From: an uncultured Selenomonadales bacterium | GTDB lineage: Bacteria > Bacillota > Negativicutes > Selenomonadales > Selenomonadaceae | Reading direction: 5' to 3' | Length of the DNA: 7,060 nucleotides | NCBI GenBank assembly: GCA_947305445.1 | Contig: CAMZDU010000050.1 | Coordinates: 1 to 7,060, forward strand | Part shown: in pieces, positions 6,392 to 7,060 of the stretch | Position numbering within the stretch: the first letter of the stretch is position 1 | Layout: each line of letters begins with the position of its first letter | Notes under the pieces: generated by a model | The model's database searches: none | What the model was told of the DNA's origin: nothing | Seen by the model: the letters and a program-made list of their open reading frames with translations, nothing else | Position numbers and translations under genes: made by a program

Positions 6392-7060
6392 TTATTCACT
6401 TGGATAATCTCTCGTTAAAACTCTTGCTGTCGAATCAATGTTCACCGAAAAAATTTTTTGTTCTTTGGCAGCAAAATAATCGGTAGAAGAAATGTTTGCG
6501 CTGTAGTCCAAAACGTGCGCATGAGTAAAGATGAGTTTATGCCAATCACCATAACCCGTAGTTAAAATTCTGTCATAGTCGACAGGTACAGGAATTTTTA
6601 TCTTCTCGAAAGGCAAAGACACGGTATCTTTAAAATCTTCGATGTTGTATCTGACAGCCTTATTTGTTATGACACAATCACGAAATTGGTTAATGTAATC
6701 CGAATACGAGAAATTTTTGAGCATAAAATTATCAAAGAACGTAGCCTTTTGTCGATGAGAAAGTTTGAGAAATTTCTTAAGCTCATTACTGTCAACGGCA
6801 AATCTTTGATTATTTTTTAACGCTTCTCGAATTTTTTCGGGAAAAGCAATCGTCAAAAGTAATTCTCTTGCCGTTTGAAAATAAAAATTTTTTTTGTTGT
6901 TCTCAAAGGGAGGTACGATGTCCAGCGGAAAAACATCAATCCAAATTCCTTGGTTTATATGCGGTCTTTCAGGATAAGCAATCATGGCAGTTCGACTATC
7001 TTTTATTTTGATCATGGGATAACAAAACGGATAGCCCCAAACTCGGTCTTGCTTCTGAGT
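6392..7060 (-). CDS. LicD-family phosphotransferase, N-terminus outside the window
   Basis: The frame is open from the right edge, so the ATG at 7015-7013 is internal: the residues before it (VWGYPFCYP) continue the family's W-YPF-type segment that precedes its RDSRT-like motif. The 222 residues present show KIKDSRTAM, then GIWIDVFPLDIVP (6911-6949), the most typical LicD motif, and near the end PVPVDYDRILTTGYGDW, matching the family's vP.dYd..L...YGDy block. The catalytic DGTLLG/DDDxD region would be upstream and is not seen. LicD proteins transfer phosphocholine or alditol phosphates from CDP donors onto glycans; fukutin and FKRP, which use CDP-ribitol, are relatives. With the cytidylyltransferase and SDR downstream, it likely transfers the product of those genes. 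The gene is visibly more AT-rich than its neighbours. Confidence 0.88.
   Translation of the reverse strand, partial: TQKQDRVWGYPFCYPMIKIKDSRTAMIAYPERPHINQGIWIDVFPLDIVPPFENNKKNFYFQTARELLLTIAFPEKIREALKNNQRFAVDSNELKKFLKLSHRQKATFFDNFMLKNFSYSDYINQFRDCVITNKAVRYNIEDFKDTVSLPFEKIKIPVPVDYDRILTTGYGDWHKLIFTHAHVLDYSANISSTDYFAAKEQKIFSVNIDSTARVLTRDYPSE

Overview
The window reads as chromosomal DNA from a low-to-mid GC Firmicutes-type anaerobe. Strong GGAGG-type ribosome sites, stop/start-abutting operons and the sequence flavour of SecA and of the sugar-nucleotide genes point to the Firmicutes, perhaps Negativicutes. That lineage call is an impression from protein resemblance, not a measured placement. Coding density is close to complete: one gene on the + strand and seven on the - strand, with no gene-free stretch longer than about 120 bases.

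Layout. (1) Positions 2-2161, + strand: the last ~720 codons of secA, the preprotein translocase ATPase; its N-terminal ~175 residues lie left of the window. (2) Positions 2162-3979, - strand: a tight three-gene operon of a leaderless SIMPL-domain protein, a 54-residue small protein too short for usual gene callers, and a 327-residue protein of unknown function. Each stop codon directly touches the next ATG. (3) A strong intrinsic terminator at 4025-4070 separates this from the next unit. (4) Positions 4097-7060, - strand: a second operon, read licD (5' end outside the window), ispD/tarI-like cytidylyltransferase, NAD(P)-dependent SDR, and an ArgA-like short GNAT acetyltransferase.

How the genes may work together. 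LicD + IspD-like + SDR is the set expected for making a CDP-alditol and transferring the alditol phosphate to a surface glycan. It parallels CDP-ribitol/CDP-arabinitol modules of capsule and teichoic-acid loci, and the human ISPD/fukutin route. The exact sugar alcohol cannot be read from sequence. The GNAT gene is translationally linked to the end of this operon but looks like an arginine-pathway enzyme.

Most unusual points. secA and the facing operon converge with no base between their stop codons, and each unit appears to use an intrinsic terminator embedded in the other's coding sequence, giving ~130 bases of complementary 3' ends. The licD-ispD junction carries a strong Shine-Dalgarno, a 13-codon leader ORF overlapping the ispD start, and a hairpin plus T-run, suggesting attenuation or coupled translation. 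The SIMPL / 54-aa / 327-aa operon is the best candidate for an undescribed functional unit; the small protein and its larger neighbour share a start-region sequence.
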